NCBI GenBank assembly: GCA_012838715.1
Contig: DUOR01000298.1
Location: forward strand, 1 to 6,883
DNA length: 6,883 nt
Reading direction: 5' to 3'
From: Actinomycetales bacterium
Lineage (GTDB): Bacteria; Actinomycetota; Actinomycetes; Mycobacteriales; Mycobacteriaceae
How positions within the stretch are numbered: position 1 is the first letter of the stretch; the number at the start of each line of letters is the position of its first letter. The notes under the pieces are model-generated. The model had not been told where the DNA came from and made no database searches. It saw only the letters and a list, made by a program, of their open reading frames with translations. The translations under genes were made by a program, and so were the position numbers. Below are positions 6,641 to 6,883 of the stretch, piece by piece.

Positions 6641-6883
6641 ATGTTCGCCGTTCATGCCCGGTACCGGGGCCGCTCGACCCGTCGCGCCGATCACGTGCGC
6701 GCGTCGGCCGGCGCGCTGTCGCGGTTGGAGGGCGTCGGGGAGGTCGCCGTCGCCGGCATCGAGGAGCTGGTGGCCACGCCGCGGGACGCGGTGTCCGTCA
6801 CGACCCTGACCCTCGCCCTGCTCGCCGCCGGGGATTGGGCCATCGGCATCGGCGTCTCCCCCGATCGCGAGGAGGGCGCCGCC
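6641..6883 (+). CDS. Hypothetical protein, N-terminal fragment (runs off right edge)
   Basis: Eighty-one codons are open from ATG 6641 to the window end, with the G/C third-position bias of the neighbouring genes. The protein starts MFAVHARYRGRSTRRADHV, is basic at first, and then has an Ala/Leu-rich stretch with GIEELVATPRDA (39-50) and GDWAIGIGVSPD (64-75). I do not recognise the family with confidence. The arrangement AGxEE…P..A……W.IGIGV weakly recalls SatD-like proteins, which is only a hint. No signal peptide or membrane helix is obvious. It starts 9 nt after the TVP38 gene, but its own leaderless promoter suggests it need not be cotranscribed. Confidence 0.7.
   Translation, partial: MFAVHARYRGRSTRRADHVRASAGALSRLEGVGEVAVAGIEELVATPRDAVSVTTLTLALLAAGDWAIGIGVSPDREEGAA

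Noticed and set aside
5594..6694. Minus-strand open frame of 366 codons across the TVP38 gene and the divergent region
   Set aside because: It is in register and antisense to the TVP38 gene, with an Arg/His/Pro-rich translation. Only its last nine codons are considered, separately, as a possible mutA leader ORF.

Overview
This is high-GC actinobacterial DNA, most likely from a Corynebacterium or a close relative in the Mycobacteriales. Three things point there: the strong G/C third-position codon bias, a two-subunit methylmalonyl-CoA mutase followed by its MeaB GTPase, and a divergent TVP38-family membrane gene. In Mycobacterium tuberculosis the same order runs Rv1491c (membrane protein), mutA, mutB, then meaB. 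The species cannot be fixed from the sequence alone.

An operon occupies 5597 down to position 1 on the minus strand, read right to left. It holds mutA (non-catalytic small subunit of adenosylcobalamin-dependent methylmalonyl-CoA mutase), mutB (catalytic large subunit, start 8 nt after mutA), a 186-nt gap with three strong GC-rich hairpins, meaB (G-protein chaperone that protects and loads the mutase), and the first 54 codons of an Hsp70/actin-like ATPase that runs off the left edge. MutA and MutB together interconvert (R)-methylmalonyl-CoA and succinyl-CoA, linking propionyl-CoA and methylmalonyl-CoA metabolism with the TCA cycle. MeaB keeps that B12 enzyme active. The Hsp70-like gene begins 11 nt after meaB and is probably translated with it.

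The right side is on the plus strand, divergent from mutA. It holds a TVP38/TMEM64 (VTT/DedA superfamily) membrane protein from 5891 to 6631, then the first 81 codons of an unrecognised protein from 6641 that runs off the right edge. Both plus-strand genes have a TANNNT -10 element 6-7 nt before the start codon, the pattern of leaderless actinobacterial transcripts. For the second gene the -10 element contains the TVP38 stop codon.

The 293-nt divergent region (5598-5890) carries a candidate mutA -10 element, a 10-bp direct repeat, an imperfect inverted repeat and two very short candidate leader ORFs. I see no mobile element, tRNA, rRNA or CRISPR array, and no new large system. The most interesting points are regulatory (hairpin cluster, leaderless starts, short leader ORFs) and the Hsp70-like gene joined to a B12-enzyme chaperone gene.
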